35,394 nucleotides of DNA from CALLPQ01 sp964479275 (GCA_964479275.1 CAYZLR010000030.1:1-35394); one strand, 5' to 3'; positions 14,635 to 23,178 are shown, counted from the first letter of the stretch. A program made the numbers and translations. The notes: generated by a model not told the origin, from the sequence alone.

Positions 14635-15900
14635 TCAGCGTTTAGGGGGCTGATACGGGCTCAGCCCGATCACCTGTCCGCTTGCAGGCTGTGCAATCTG
14701 TACAGGGGCATGAGGGGCATGAGGGGCAGGCATTGAGGCTTGCATAGCCTGTTGAGGGGCTGGTGAAGCAGGAGGCGATGTATTTGCTTCTTTTTCTGCG
14801 TCAGTATCTGTTACAATCGCAGTGTGAATGACAATGATCACAAGGTTGAAGAGCTCCAGAATCGCCAACACGCAAACCAGCAAACCCACAGCTTCGAAGC
14901 TACTGAAAATCAAATTCAGTCCCGTTTTTTGGTGACCATTTTTGATTTCTCTTGCTTTTTGCTGATCGATCATTGCCAGCCCCTCACGTAATTTAGTGGC
15001 TGTATCTGTCGTCTCAGGGTCTAAAATTGCGATTGCTCGTTCAGAAAGGCCGCGGGCTCTTGCGTGTATGCCCACAGCATCAGCAGCATTTGAAATGACC
15101 TCAGACGAAATTGTGGCACTTAATTCATCACTCAAAATGCCAAGCGTCGTCATGAGATTTTCAGTAGTAACTGTCTTTTCAGCATAATTCATATCAGAAT
15201 TTTGCAAGGCAACGATTTGGTCTTTAACGACTGTGAACCGACGATTCAAACCCTTCACCTTTGAATCAAGCGCGACTAAATCCTTTTCTGCGACTGTGAG
15301 TGCGGTCACGATAGACTGAACGGTCGATGCGGTGACCCCAGTGCCGCCACCCGTTCCCGACAAATTACCGCAACAAACTTCGCCTTCGTAGTGCGCCTGA
15401 AATTGCACTTTCCGTGAAGAGATAATTGCAAGTTTCGCGATAAGGTTATTGACCGCCTCACCTTTCGCCGCAACAATCTCAAGTCCATTGCTAAGGGTTT
15501 TTTGAAGTTGTGCTTCTTCTGCCGTCTCTCTTGTTACAGCCTGTACACCAGTAAAATAAGATGTGCCAACCATCGTTAAAAAAACGATGGCAAAAAAACC
15601 AACGACGGCATTTTTGCCGCGACGGATAAGGTCGGGAACGAGGTTAAGGCCGACCCAAGTACAGGTAAAAAGCGCCCCCACAAAAAACAGCGTAATGGCC
15701 GCTGTCACGGCAATCGCCTGCCCGTTCACGTCTGCGCCGTTCTTGGTCAGTTCTTGAAAGAAAAACCACCCTGAATTTGCGCCATTCCACAAAATGGCGG
15801 GAACGCCAAAGATAAGGATGATCAACTTAAAGATGTTGAAGTTTTTCGCGTTTTCATGCGGGGAACGCGTAACCCTTTGATATTCATTAGACATTTTCAT
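14635..15900 (-). CDS. Multi-pass membrane protein of mobilization operon
   Basis: 421 residues from ATG 15900, chosen because AAGGGAGC lies just upstream; the open frame extends 11 codons further. Three transmembrane helices lie near the N-terminus (about 24-42, 62-88 and 97-118), a long helical region follows (about 120-300), a fourth helix is near 325-350, and the tail is Pro/Ala/Gln-rich. It is first in the operon with the one-TM protein and the coupling ATPase. No family recognised. By position it may form a membrane platform for the unanchored ATPase, but its large helical domain could serve another role. Confidence 0.6.
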   Translation of the reverse strand: MKMSNEYQRVTRSPHENAKNFNIFKLIILIFGVPAILWNGANSGWFFFQELTKNGADVNGQAIAVTAAITLFFVGALFTCTWVGLNLVPDLIRRGKNAVVGFFAIVFLTMVGTSYFTGVQAVTRETAEEAQLQKTLSNGLEIVAAKGEAVNNLIAKLAIISSRKVQFQAHYEGEVCCGNLSGTGGGTGVTASTVQSIVTALTVAEKDLVALDSKVKGLNRRFTVVKDQIVALQNSDMNYAEKTVTTENLMTTLGILSDELSATISSEVISNAADAVGIHARARGLSERAIAILDPETTDTATKLREGLAMIDQQKAREIKNGHQKTGLNLIFSSFEAVGLLVCVLAILELFNLVIIVIHTAIVTDTDAEKEANTSPPASPAPQQAMQASMPAPHAPHAPVQIAQPASGQVIGLSPYQPPKR

Positions 15901-15943
15901 GCTCCCTTGTTTTCGGCGCGCACCATACGGCACGCGTCATTGG

Positions 15944-15988
15944 AGCATAAAATCGGATACCCGACTTTGTCAATAGTCGGGTATCCGA
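15944..15988 (-). promoter_or_regulatory. Promoter overlapped by 14-bp inverted repeat operator
   Basis: On the minus strand, -35 TTGACA (15968-15973) and -10 TATGCT (15944-15949) are 18 bp apart, giving a leader of about 37 nt before ATG 15900. The arms TCGGATACCCGACT (15953-15966) and 15975-15988 form a perfect 14-bp inverted repeat, and each arm itself contains the smaller palindrome GTCGG-GTAT-CCGAC. The -35 lies in the loop, so a bound repressor would block it. The hairpin followed by TTTTAT could also terminate transcription from the gene ending at 15990. The ribbon-helix-helix-like tail of that gene product is a candidate binder. Confidence 0.6.
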
Positions 15989-15989
15989 C

Positions 15990-17276
15990 TTATTTTGGTT
16001 TTATGCTATCACGATTGGCAATTTCAAATAGATAATCGTTCAGATGTTTGAATCCTGCGGCGGTTTTGTTTGTTTGAAGTATTTTAAATTCTTCATCGCT
16101 AAACCGTAATGTTCTCTGTTTACGAGGACGGTTAGGTTCGGCGTCCGAAGCTAAACTTGGGTCAGGACGTTCATCAGGTTTTCTGTACTTTTTGGCTTCC
16201 TTAAAATCATCACTTGCCATGTCATTAAACGGAGTTTTGGTCTCGGCTTGATCGCCGCCCGCCTCACCCTCTGAACGATCCGTATACGGATATAATAGCA
16301 TATCAGCATGCAGTTTTTCAATTCTTGAATATAATGCTTCTACTTTATTAGATATCTCGTCTACTTTTTTACTGGCTGGTAATTGCCACGGAAATGCGTT
16401 GAAAGTCTCTTTCGCTTCGACCAACCGTTGTTTTTCGAGTTCGATTTGTGTTTCAAGTTCCCTGAGTTCTGCTTTTTTTCCCAATTCACCGTCGAAAGTG
16501 GCATCGCTAGATACATCCTTCAACGGAGTTTTGGTCTCGACTTGATCGACGCCCATCTCGCCCCCTGAACGATCAATACCCGGAAAACATATCACATTTA
16601 GGGTGTAGTTTTCAGGATTTTCATTTGGTAGAAGTTTGTATGATAGCAAATTGTCATTAGATGGGTTTGTCGTAATCAATGGATGCTCAATGTCAATTTG
16701 GGATATTGATCTGTAGTCATAATAGTTTTTTATCTTTGACCATTCTAAAATAATATTATATGCCCTCTCGAAACCATTGGTAAGTTTTGTCGCTTGTTCA
16801 GCTACATCATTCATATTTTGTAAGTAAATCAAATCATTCTCGTTAAGTAATTCTTGTTCTGAATCCTTAGAAAGGTTTGTAGTGATTAGAGAAATCATTG
16901 CTTCTATCCGTAATAAACGAATGCGCACTAATTCGCATAGTGTCTGATGATGAATAACCTCACCGCTGATCTTTTCGTAATTGTCTTTAAGGAGATTCTT
17001 ATTGCTTTTTAGGGTAACTAAAAATTTTAGTGAATCTAAGAAGCCATGTAATAGCGCTTTCAATTGCCAAAATATTGGTTTACTGGCATAGTAAGTCTGT
17101 TGGGAAGGGATGGGGCTATCTTGTTTTGCTAATGCAACCATCTTTTTTTCAATGCTAACAAAGGCATCTTGTTGAAGATCATCAAGCTTTTTGGTCCAGC
17201 GACGGACTGAATTGGCTGCATCAACAGGGATAGTGAAATCATCCAAGTTTAAAGTTTCACTCATTTTTTGCTCCAC
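15990..17276 (-). CDS. Unknown protein with C-terminal ribbon-helix-helix-like domain
   Basis: A 428-residue protein. The N-terminal about 220 residues are helical. The middle contains two copies of a short module D-R-S-x-G-E-x-G-x-D-Q-x-E-T-K-T-P (near residues 233-250 and 331-349), separated by a coiled coil (about 268-325). The basic C-terminus, T-L-R-F-S-D-E-E-F-K-I-L followed by H-L-N-D-Y-L-F-E-I-A, looks like an RHH DNA-binding domain similar to MobC-type proteins. It overlaps the upstream gene by 16 bp and precedes the promoter/operator at 15944-15988. Likely a relaxosome accessory or regulator; no family recognised. Confidence 0.6.
   Translation of the reverse strand: MEQKMSETLNLDDFTIPVDAANSVRRWTKKLDDLQQDAFVSIEKKMVALAKQDSPIPSQQTYYASKPIFWQLKALLHGFLDSLKFLVTLKSNKNLLKDNYEKISGEVIHHQTLCELVRIRLLRIEAMISLITTNLSKDSEQELLNENDLIYLQNMNDVAEQATKLTNGFERAYNIILEWSKIKNYYDYRSISQIDIEHPLITTNPSNDNLLSYKLLPNENPENYTLNVICFPGIDRSGGEMGVDQVETKTPLKDVSSDATFDGELGKKAELRELETQIELEKQRLVEAKETFNAFPWQLPASKKVDEISNKVEALYSRIEKLHADMLLYPYTDRSEGEAGGDQAETKTPFNDMASDDFKEAKKYRKPDERPDPSLASDAEPNRPRKQRTLRFSDEEFKILQTNKTAAGFKHLNDYLFEIANRDSIKPK
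16228..16280. repeat. Intragenic direct repeat, copy A (53 bp)
   Basis: It matches 16522-16574 closely and starts with an identical run, AACGGAGTTTTGGTCTCG, then scattered mismatches. It lies in frame in the gene at 15990-17276 and encodes the second D-R-S-x-G-E module. It looks like a segmental duplication. Confidence 0.8.
16522..16574. repeat. Intragenic direct repeat, copy B (53 bp)
   Basis: The partner of 16228-16280, 294 bp apart (98 codons), so the duplication keeps frame. Differences are mostly single bases. Confidence 0.8.
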
Positions 17277-18484
17277 ATAAGATGACAGAAGATGTCAAAA
17301 CAATTATCGCTATGTTCGTTAATTTTGCTGAAGATTTCATCTTTGTAAGGCGATTTGCTAAATGCAAATCGTTGATCCATTATCAGCAATGCCATGTCAC
17401 GAAATAGTTCCTTTATATAATCGTTAAATTTATCGATAGATTTAAGAAATATTTCTGACGGCTCAAGCGCATATTCATCAGGGATTTCCTTTTGTAAAAC
17501 AAGGGTGCAATAATTTTTAAAGCCCTCTAAAAAATATATAAGTGCACCGATCATTAAAATATTCGTATAAATAGAAATTATCTGAGGTTGAAAATATTCC
17601 CTATTATATTTTTGTATTGATTCCAGGTCTTCTGGGATAAACTCAAATGAAATGGGTATAATTAGTGATCGTGTCAGATTAGAAAATAACGGATTTAATA
17701 TATCTGAGACTAATCTTATAACAGCAAGATTGATTCCTGTGCCGCAGCCATTACATGCAATTGCGAATTCCGTCCATTTTGCATCTGATGTTGTAGTGAC
17801 TTTATTTATGAAATCTTCAATGCCGTTTTCGAATGAAGCTATGTTCTCTTTTGTGAATTTATCGTAATCGGCTGGAATAAAACCCAACATATCTGGGTTT
17901 TCTTCAAATCTCGACGAATCTGCTTCTAGGTCTTTGAGTAAATCGTCTAAACTGTTGCTCTCAGTTTGTATCTTGATTGTTGTATTAATAGTATTGTCAT
18001 CATTTGTGCTATAACCCGATAGCTCGCGTTGTAATCTATAAGCTTGATCTCTTAGCGAGTTAATTTCGCCTTGTAGTGATACATAGTCGATGAATAGGGG
18101 GGTTTTTCGATCTTGTTCTGTGATAGTTTTATTTCTGTCGCGATCTTCATCGCGGGTTCTGCACATCTCTAAGTGTGCTTTGTTCAAGGTATGTGCACAC
18201 TGGTTTAGATCATCTGCAGCTAATTTTAAAGCAGATTTTATTTCGGCGTTACTCTTTAAATCTTGAGAAAAAAGAACGTGCACGGCAAAAAATTGAATGC
18301 GCGCATCAGAGAGAGCTGTCAAAGCCGCGGAGCATTTTTCACTGAAGGTATCTGTAATATTTGATTTGTTCTCATCAAATATTTTTTCAAATCGCTTGGT
18401 ACAGTGCGCAAAATATTTAGTTATTGGTTCAAAGCTTGATGTGAATCCGGATAAAGGAAAATCTGTTATTTGTTTGAAGTTCAT
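17261..18484 (-). CDS. Unknown 407-residue protein of mobilization operon
   Basis: Helical throughout, with a hydrophobic stretch near residues 300-325 (Y-T-N-I-L-M-I-G-A-L-I-Y-F-L) that could be one membrane segment, and another at about 255-290. Cysteine pair C-N-G-C. No motif tells an enzymatic role. It overlaps the upstream small gene by 4 bp (ATGA) and the downstream gene by 16 bp, so all three are translated together. The mobilization-operon position suggests a transfer role, but it could equally be an accessory gene inserted in the operon. Confidence 0.6.
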   Translation of the reverse strand: MNFKQITDFPLSGFTSSFEPITKYFAHCTKRFEKIFDENKSNITDTFSEKCSAALTALSDARIQFFAVHVLFSQDLKSNAEIKSALKLAADDLNQCAHTLNKAHLEMCRTRDEDRDRNKTITEQDRKTPLFIDYVSLQGEINSLRDQAYRLQRELSGYSTNDDNTINTTIKIQTESNSLDDLLKDLEADSSRFEENPDMLGFIPADYDKFTKENIASFENGIEDFINKVTTTSDAKWTEFAIACNGCGTGINLAVIRLVSDILNPLFSNLTRSLIIPISFEFIPEDLESIQKYNREYFQPQIISIYTNILMIGALIYFLEGFKNYCTLVLQKEIPDEYALEPSEIFLKSIDKFNDYIKELFRDMALLIMDQRFAFSKSPYKDEIFSKINEHSDNCFDIFCHLMWSKK

Positions 18485-18828
18485 AGCTGATTTGTTTCTG
18501 GTACATTGACCTTTTCACCAAGCCCTAGCTGTTCGCGCTCACGCTTGTTGGTCACCGTCCGATCCAGAATGTCCATGATTTGGCCATTAAATGACGGCTC
18601 TTGAGCCATCTTCGCTTTGATGTTTTTGCCAATGAGCAAGTGCAGCTTGTCGTCTTGTGCCTTTTTCTTGGCAAGAAGCGATTTCAGCTCTTCTTCCTTT
18701 TTCGCAATTTCCGTTTCCAGTGTGTTTCCATTTTTCGCCATTTTCACCACCTTGTCTTTTCCGTATTCACCGACTTTTCGATAAGCAATTAATCGTAGAT
18801 AGCGGCATTTTTGATATTGGTTGTTCAT
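18481..18828 (-). CDS. Small coiled-coil protein, TraC/MobC-like relaxosome accessory
   Basis: 115 residues from ATG 18828 (AGG just upstream); an internal ATG at 18741 would give 86 residues. Residues 36-60 form a coiled coil (E-I-A-K-K-E-E-E-L-K-S-L-L-A-K-K-K), followed by a basic helical C-terminus. The shape resembles small TraC/TraD proteins of Ti-type or IncQ-type mobilization systems, which sit beside oriT. It is divergent from the gene at 19050, with an inverted-repeat-rich spacer between. Family assignment is tentative. Confidence 0.5.
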   Translation of the reverse strand: MNNQYQKCRYLRLIAYRKVGEYGKDKVVKMAKNGNTLETEIAKKEEELKSLLAKKKAQDDKLHLLIGKNIKAKMAQEPSFNGQIMDILDRTVTNKREREQLGLGEKVNVPETNQL

Positions 18829-19049
18829 ACCTGTTTTTCAAATTCCGTTTCAATTAATTGATCCGAAAACGCTTTGTTTCAGGTTGATCTGTTTCGTGCA
18901 CGTTTGCATATCTCCCGTTCGCCCGTCAAACCTAAATGCACTGCGGGCGCAAGCGCCCTTCGGGTTTGACAAACGCCCACTCGTTCTGCCGACCGACACG
19001 TAACAGGCTGAAACGGTTTCGGCCAAAATACTCGAAAAGGAGAAAAATC
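18829..19049. other. Divergent intergenic region with dyads
   Basis: This gene-free stretch contains GTCAAACC and its inverse GGTTTGAC (about 18925-18972) flanking GGGCGCAAGCGCCC. The G/C hairpin followed by CTTCGGG recalls the GCGCCCT core of IncQ/Ti-type nic regions, so it could be part of an oriT, but it also suits a bidirectional promoter region. A clear AAGGAG ribosome binding site for the gene at 19050 lies at its end. Confidence 0.4.
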
Positions 19050-19268
19050 ATGTCAGAAGAAAACAAACCAAAACCACTTTACCGCGTCTCATTCGCCCGT
19101 ATTATCGGCACAGATGAACACGGTGACGATATGCTGGGTTCAGCGCGAGAAATCGGAGCGATCTGGGAACGGAGAGACCCTGCCAAAGGCGGTATCCAGA
19201 AATTCGATCATTTCCCGCTCGAACTCTCCAAGCGTGAAGGTGTTGTCTTTATCACGCCCGTCAAGTAG
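19050..19268 (+). CDS. Conserved small plasmid protein of unknown function
   Basis: A 72-residue protein starting at ATG 19050 behind AAGGAG; the reading frame is open further upstream but without a start signal. Sequence features are Y-R-V-S-F-A-R-I-I-G, E-I-G-A-I-W and a closing G-V-V-F-I-T-P-V, a compact all-beta look. I recall similar small proteins on conjugative plasmids but no named function. It is followed by a terminator hairpin at 19295-19317. Confidence 0.65.
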   Translation: MSEENKPKPLYRVSFARIIGTDEHGDDMLGSAREIGAIWERRDPAKGGIQKFDHFPLELSKREGVVFITPVK

Positions 19269-19294
19269 TGCCATCACTCAAACAGCAAATGATT

Positions 19295-19317
19295 TGAGGG
19301 CTCTTTATGAGCCCTCA
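19295..19317 (+). terminator. Terminator hairpin
   Basis: TGAGGGCTC (19295-19303) and GAGCCCTCA (19309-19317) form a 9-bp stem with a 5-nt loop, 26 bp after the stop of the small gene. The trailing T-content is modest (TTCTCG), so it is a weak intrinsic terminator. Confidence 0.55.
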
Positions 19318-19619
19318 TTCTCGTTGTCAGGCTTTATAATCACACCACTTTGTTTCGGCATTGGAGCGTTCAATAGTCCCTATCTTTGTTCCCTGTACCT
19401 TTCGGGGGATTGGGGGCAGACAGCCCCCGCGAAAATTTGTTCCGAGCAACTTTGTTGATCGTCAAATTTCCTCGATCGCACCCCCCCTACCCTTTGGTAG
19501 TACTGTAATTCCGTTCTGGCAGTCATCTCTTCATCGTGGCGCGCCTGAAACGTCAATAACGGGTCACGAGCCACGGTGCGACCGCAGGGAGCTACACGCA
19601 CACTCAGAGCCTTTGGTCG

Positions 19620-19790
19620 CTGACATCCAATAAAAGTTGAACTTTATGTAAATAATTTGTATCCTAAAGGATAAGTGCGTGTAACCAGATGTGTTTTTGT
19701 TATACAAAAACCTTCACCTTATTGAATGAGATAAGGCTCAGTCTGGCTCTGCGAGGCTTGTGGGCGCGCTCAATTTGGTATGGCTGGAGG
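19620..19790. other. Candidate origin of transfer (oriT)
   Basis: The 529-bp gap 19269-19797 has no credible gene. Its part next to mobC is packed with dyads: TATCC-TAAA-GGATA at 19660-19673, TTTTTGT-TAT-ACAAAAA at 19694-19710, and CCTTAT/ATAAGG at about 19717-19736. The text CCTTCACCTTAT and the TATCCT half-sites recall the IncP/MOBP nic context (CTTCACCTATCCTG), and the location directly upstream of mobC and relaxase is typical. The nick position cannot be fixed from sequence. Further upstream a GGGGGCAGACAGCCCCC hairpin (about 19413-19430) also occurs. Confidence 0.45.
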
Positions 19791-19797
19791 AGCTGCA

Positions 19798-20304
19798 ATG
19801 AGTGATCAGAAGGTGCAAAACGAGGTCGAGATGAACCGTGGCGGACGTCCGCAAATTGCAGATGAAAACCGTCGTAAAATCCTCAGAAGTTTTCGCTTTA
19901 CGGAGGCTGAGGATCGGGCGCTGAGAGACCAGGCAGATGCGGCCGGCCTGTCTGTGTCGGAGTATCTCCGTCAGACGGCACTGGCTAGCGCACTGGCTAC
20001 TGAAACGCTCTCCCTCCCCCTTTCAGCTGAGGATAAAAAACTGATTAATCTGAATGCCATTGAGGCGGGGTATGACTTTCGCGGGTATGTCGTGGAGGCG
20101 CTTAAAAATCTTCGACGTCCCCCCTTTCGGGACGAGCAAAGCCGAAAGGATAAGGCGCGTACTTTGATGGAGCTAAACCGCATCGGCATCAATCTCGATC
20201 AATGCCTGTATGAGCACCGTATTCCCAAAAAGGATAAACCGGCATTCCGCCCTGTTTTGAATAAGCTGACAGTTATTCTTGAGAAGATTGCGAGTGATGT
20301 ATGA
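19798..20304 (+). CDS. mobC: MobC-like relaxosome protein
   Basis: 168 residues from ATG 19798, set by GGAGGAG 9 bp upstream. After a basic N-terminus comes a ribbon-helix-helix domain (F-R-F-T-E-A-E-D to S-V-S-E-Y-L-R-Q, about residues 27-60), and then the MobC C-terminal signature E-L-N-R-I-G-I-N-L-D-Q. MobC proteins bind and open oriT and assist the relaxase. The stop overlaps the relaxase start by 4 bp (ATGA), so they are coupled. Confidence 0.8.
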   Translation: MSDQKVQNEVEMNRGGRPQIADENRRKILRSFRFTEAEDRALRDQADAAGLSVSEYLRQTALASALATETLSLPLSAEDKKLINLNAIEAGYDFRGYVVEALKNLRRPPFRDEQSRKDKARTLMELNRIGINLDQCLYEHRIPKKDKPAFRPVLNKLTVILEKIASDV

Positions 20305-21752
20305 TTGTTGCGATCCAGGCCAAGGGGCACTCATTCAAAGGGCTTCATGCCTATTTGAGCCATGACAAGCGCACGGCCGAAGAAGAGGCAAAAGGCGTTA
20401 AAAACAACTCCAAAGAGCGTGTTGATTTTACGGCGACCCACAATTTAAGCACTGATAATCTTGAATTTGCCTGGCGCGTGATGGCCGCAACTGCAATCAA
20501 CCAGAATGAGCTTAAACGTGAGGCGCGTGCTCGTGGTGAAGACGTCAGAATATCAAGTAAGGTGCAGCCGCCCGTTATGCACATTGTAGCGTCTTGGGAT
20601 CAGTCATTTGTCGATCAACATGGCATTCCCACAAGTGATCATTATCGGGAAGCGTTAAATGATGTTTTAAAGGAACTTGGCGCTGAGAGCCATCAGGCTA
20701 TTGCCTATGCTCACAAGGATACTGATAACTATCATTTGCACATCATGCTGAACCGCGTTTCTCCCAGAAACGGGCAATTGCTGAAGGACTCCAATGAGCA
20801 GAAAAAGGCGCAAAAATTTGCACAGGATTATTGCAAAAAATACAATTTGGATATTTGCCCAAACAGAGAGCTGAATGCAAAAATCAGAGCTGAATATGCC
20901 CGCGCCAAGGGCAAAGCGGCCAAAATTAAAGACCCCATAGATCGTGAGATTGCCATGGCCGCCTCGGGTGAAATCCTTGATCGCCTGGAGGGCAATAAAC
21001 GCCTCTCCCAGCCCGAATATGATGCCAGAAAACTTGCGCGCGATATAGCAAATGATCGTCCTGAGACTGCCAAACAGCTAGAGCGAAATTATGCGAAACG
21101 CGTGAAAGAGCTCTCACAGCGTGGGACGAGCATGCGTGCGCGCCAGGCCCAGGATATTAGGGCGCTTAGTACTCAGCATAAGACACGTAAAAATGCCCTC
21201 TACAAAGAGCATAACGGCATGATGAAGATGGTCGCCAAGTCAATTCGGTCTGAATACACCGATGAAATTGTTGGCGTCATGAAGCGTCTAAAGGCCGAGG
21301 AGAAGAAATTTATTCACCGTGAGAAGTCTACGACTGGCAGACTGTTCAACACCCTAAAAACCATGGTGATGGATATCGGAGACAAAGCGATTTCAGAGCC
21401 CTTCTCGCTGATTGCCTCATCCGGTGATCGTCTGGCTGTATTACAGGCTGATCATAAAAAGCAGATGGCCACTGCCCGCAAAGAACAAAATGATATGGTT
21501 GAAAGTGCGCTCAAAGAGTTGCGCGCCATTCGGAAACAGGCGCTCTATGAAAATCTGATGCGCTACAGGCAAGAGCATGCCCGTATGCGTCATATCCATG
21601 GCGAAGAGAAAACCGTCCTCACCCAGGACTGGAAAACGCTTAATGTGGAGCGAAAGCGTAAATTTGAGGCACAGAAGCCCAGCAGAGAGTTTTCAAGGAG
21701 CACCAAGCGTTTACCCACTAGAGATCGCTCCAGAACGCGGACACGACGCTGA
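20301..21752 (+). CDS. MOBP-type relaxase
   Basis: A 483-residue protein with the relaxase/mobilization nuclease fold at the N-terminus: candidate catalytic Tyr18 in G-L-H-A-Y-L-S, and the metal-binding motif H-K-D-T-D-N-Y-H-L-H-I-M-L-N-R (His138, His145, His147). It nicks oriT and stays bound to the 5' end for transfer. The C-terminal half is a long charged coiled coil, ending in an Arg-rich tail (R-D-R-S-R-T-R-T-R-R), a typical T4SS translocation signal. The Fic toxin at 10716-11699 has a near-copy of this tail. It is preceded by mobC with a 4-bp overlap. Confidence 0.9.
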   Translation: MIVAIQAKGHSFKGLHAYLSHDKRTAEEEAKGVKNNSKERVDFTATHNLSTDNLEFAWRVMAATAINQNELKREARARGEDVRISSKVQPPVMHIVASWDQSFVDQHGIPTSDHYREALNDVLKELGAESHQAIAYAHKDTDNYHLHIMLNRVSPRNGQLLKDSNEQKKAQKFAQDYCKKYNLDICPNRELNAKIRAEYARAKGKAAKIKDPIDREIAMAASGEILDRLEGNKRLSQPEYDARKLARDIANDRPETAKQLERNYAKRVKELSQRGTSMRARQAQDIRALSTQHKTRKNALYKEHNGMMKMVAKSIRSEYTDEIVGVMKRLKAEEKKFIHREKSTTGRLFNTLKTMVMDIGDKAISEPFSLIASSGDRLAVLQADHKKQMATARKEQNDMVESALKELRAIRKQALYENLMRYRQEHARMRHIHGEEKTVLTQDWKTLNVERKRKFEAQKPSREFSRSTKRLPTRDRSRTRTRR

Positions 21753-21820
21753 TTTGGCTGCTAAAGTTAATTCATTTGCCTATCGACGTCAGGTTTCTGA
21801 TTGGGTTGGTATTCGATTGA

Positions 21821-22525
21821 TTACCTTGCGCGATGTTTAAATTCCAAAGCGTATGCCCCAAGTACAATACGTTTAGATCTAGAGTTTTCTCCTAAATCGA
21901 TAGTATTGATTATTTCTCGGAATTTTTCTTGTTCGGATTGGGAATTGATTCCATCAGGCCCGCCCGCTTCATACCACGCTGATTCAAGTTCAGAGAGAGT
22001 CTCTGAACTTGGCCGAGTAGTGCCCAGCAGCGTTTCAAAATCGTGAATCACACGCTGTGCTTTGAACAAGGTTGTGTGGGTAGTCGGTATAGAGACGGTG
22101 AAAGGCTTTCCTAAACCTTTACGTCTTATTTCTTGATTTATTTGTTCCGCTGTTTTTTCTACTCTTACGTCACCTCTTTCCCAACACCCGGCTTCCGAGC
22201 CGCTTTTTATTTTGTCCTTGTTACGACCCAGAATAAAATTTTGATCAATCAGTTCTTTTTCATCATTGTTAATTTCGACAATAGATTTACCTATTTTCGC
22301 TCCCGTTTCGATGGATTTTTTCCTAAACACTTCGCTCTGTTCTGGTGTTTGGGAAAATGTCAAACACAAAAGGGCTTCTGAGTAGTTTGCTAATAATTCG
22401 TCCTCAGATCTGATTTTACTATGGGCTTCGCTTGAAATGGTTGAAGAGATTTTGTCAGATCTATTGTCATCTTTAGCACACGCAAAAACAAAAATGAAAA
22501 AAACTGAAACTATCAAATACTTCAT
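21821..22525 (-). CDS. Lipoprotein of unknown function
   Basis: A 234-residue protein with signal peptide and lipobox F-V-F-A-C (Cys16). The mature part is charged and helical with no recognised family. GAGGTG precedes the ATG. First of three exported-protein genes on this strand between relaxase and par operon; possibly one transcription unit with the next gene, 30 bp upstream. Confidence 0.55.
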   Translation of the reverse strand: MKYLIVSVFFIFVFACAKDDNRSDKISSTISSEAHSKIRSEDELLANYSEALLCLTFSQTPEQSEVFRKKSIETGAKIGKSIVEINNDEKELIDQNFILGRNKDKIKSGSEAGCWERGDVRVEKTAEQINQEIRRKGLGKPFTVSIPTTHTTLFKAQRVIHDFETLLGTTRPSSETLSELESAWYEAGGPDGINSQSEQEKFREIINTIDLGENSRSKRIVLGAYALEFKHRAR

Positions 22526-22555
22526 AAATCACCTCAAATTTTCGAATATGAAAAA

Positions 22556-23116
22556 CTACTCTCGTTCGCACGTTAACGCCGAAGCGTCGCCGTGGAATAG
22601 GTTTGTGAATTGCCCTGTTTGAAATTGATGAAGACTGAATAAATTCACAATGCCGAGGTTTTTTGAATATTGTTGCATAAGGCTATGAGCTTTGGGAGTT
22701 AAATTTTTAATCTGGTTTTCGGTTGCATCATTGAGGTCGACTTTGATGAGTCGCTGTCTAACTTTATCCAAGGTTTGTTCGATTATATCTCCGTGTTGAG
22801 ACCATACCCCTGTGTATACAAAGTTAAACGTTATGTTCCCACCTTTGGATTTTTCTTCAAATACCACAAAATTAGCACTCATTTTTCCGGACGGGCCAAA
22901 GGTTATATTTGCGACGTGCTTGCGACCCTTATGATCTTCTTTAAGCTCATTCTTTACAAAGCATCCCCAATTGCCAACTATTTTACTTGAATGATCTTCG
23001 CTAACTTGTGAGATGTTGGTTGTAATTACACTTGTCGCAGCAACAGATGCATGCCCGACTGTTTGACCACAACTCAATGCAATAATTAAAGAAAAACCAA
23101 TAATGACTATGCGCAT
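22556..23116 (-). CDS. Exported protein, possible lipoprotein
   Basis: A 186-residue protein. The N-terminal signal is hydrophobic with I-A-L-S-C, a possible lipobox at Cys16. The segment starting I-V-G-N-W-G-C (about residues 46-52) opens a beta-rich domain similar in outline to small lipocalin-like or DUF4488-type folds, but this is only an impression. GGAG precedes the ATG. Function unknown. Confidence 0.5.
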   Translation of the reverse strand: MRIVIIGFSLIIALSCGQTVGHASVAATSVITTNISQVSEDHSSKIVGNWGCFVKNELKEDHKGRKHVANITFGPSGKMSANFVVFEEKSKGGNITFNFVYTGVWSQHGDIIEQTLDKVRQRLIKVDLNDATENQIKNLTPKAHSLMQQYSKNLGIVNLFSLHQFQTGQFTNLFHGDASALTCERE

Positions 23117-23178
23117 TTTCTTACTCCATTATTTGTGATGACAATTTAAGATTTCAGAGGTATGTAGCTGTTAGCAGC

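Noticed and set aside
11990..18828. A complete type IV secretion system
   Set aside because: No VirB4, VirB11, VirB8, VirB9 or VirB10-like protein was recognised; only a coupling-type ATPase is present.
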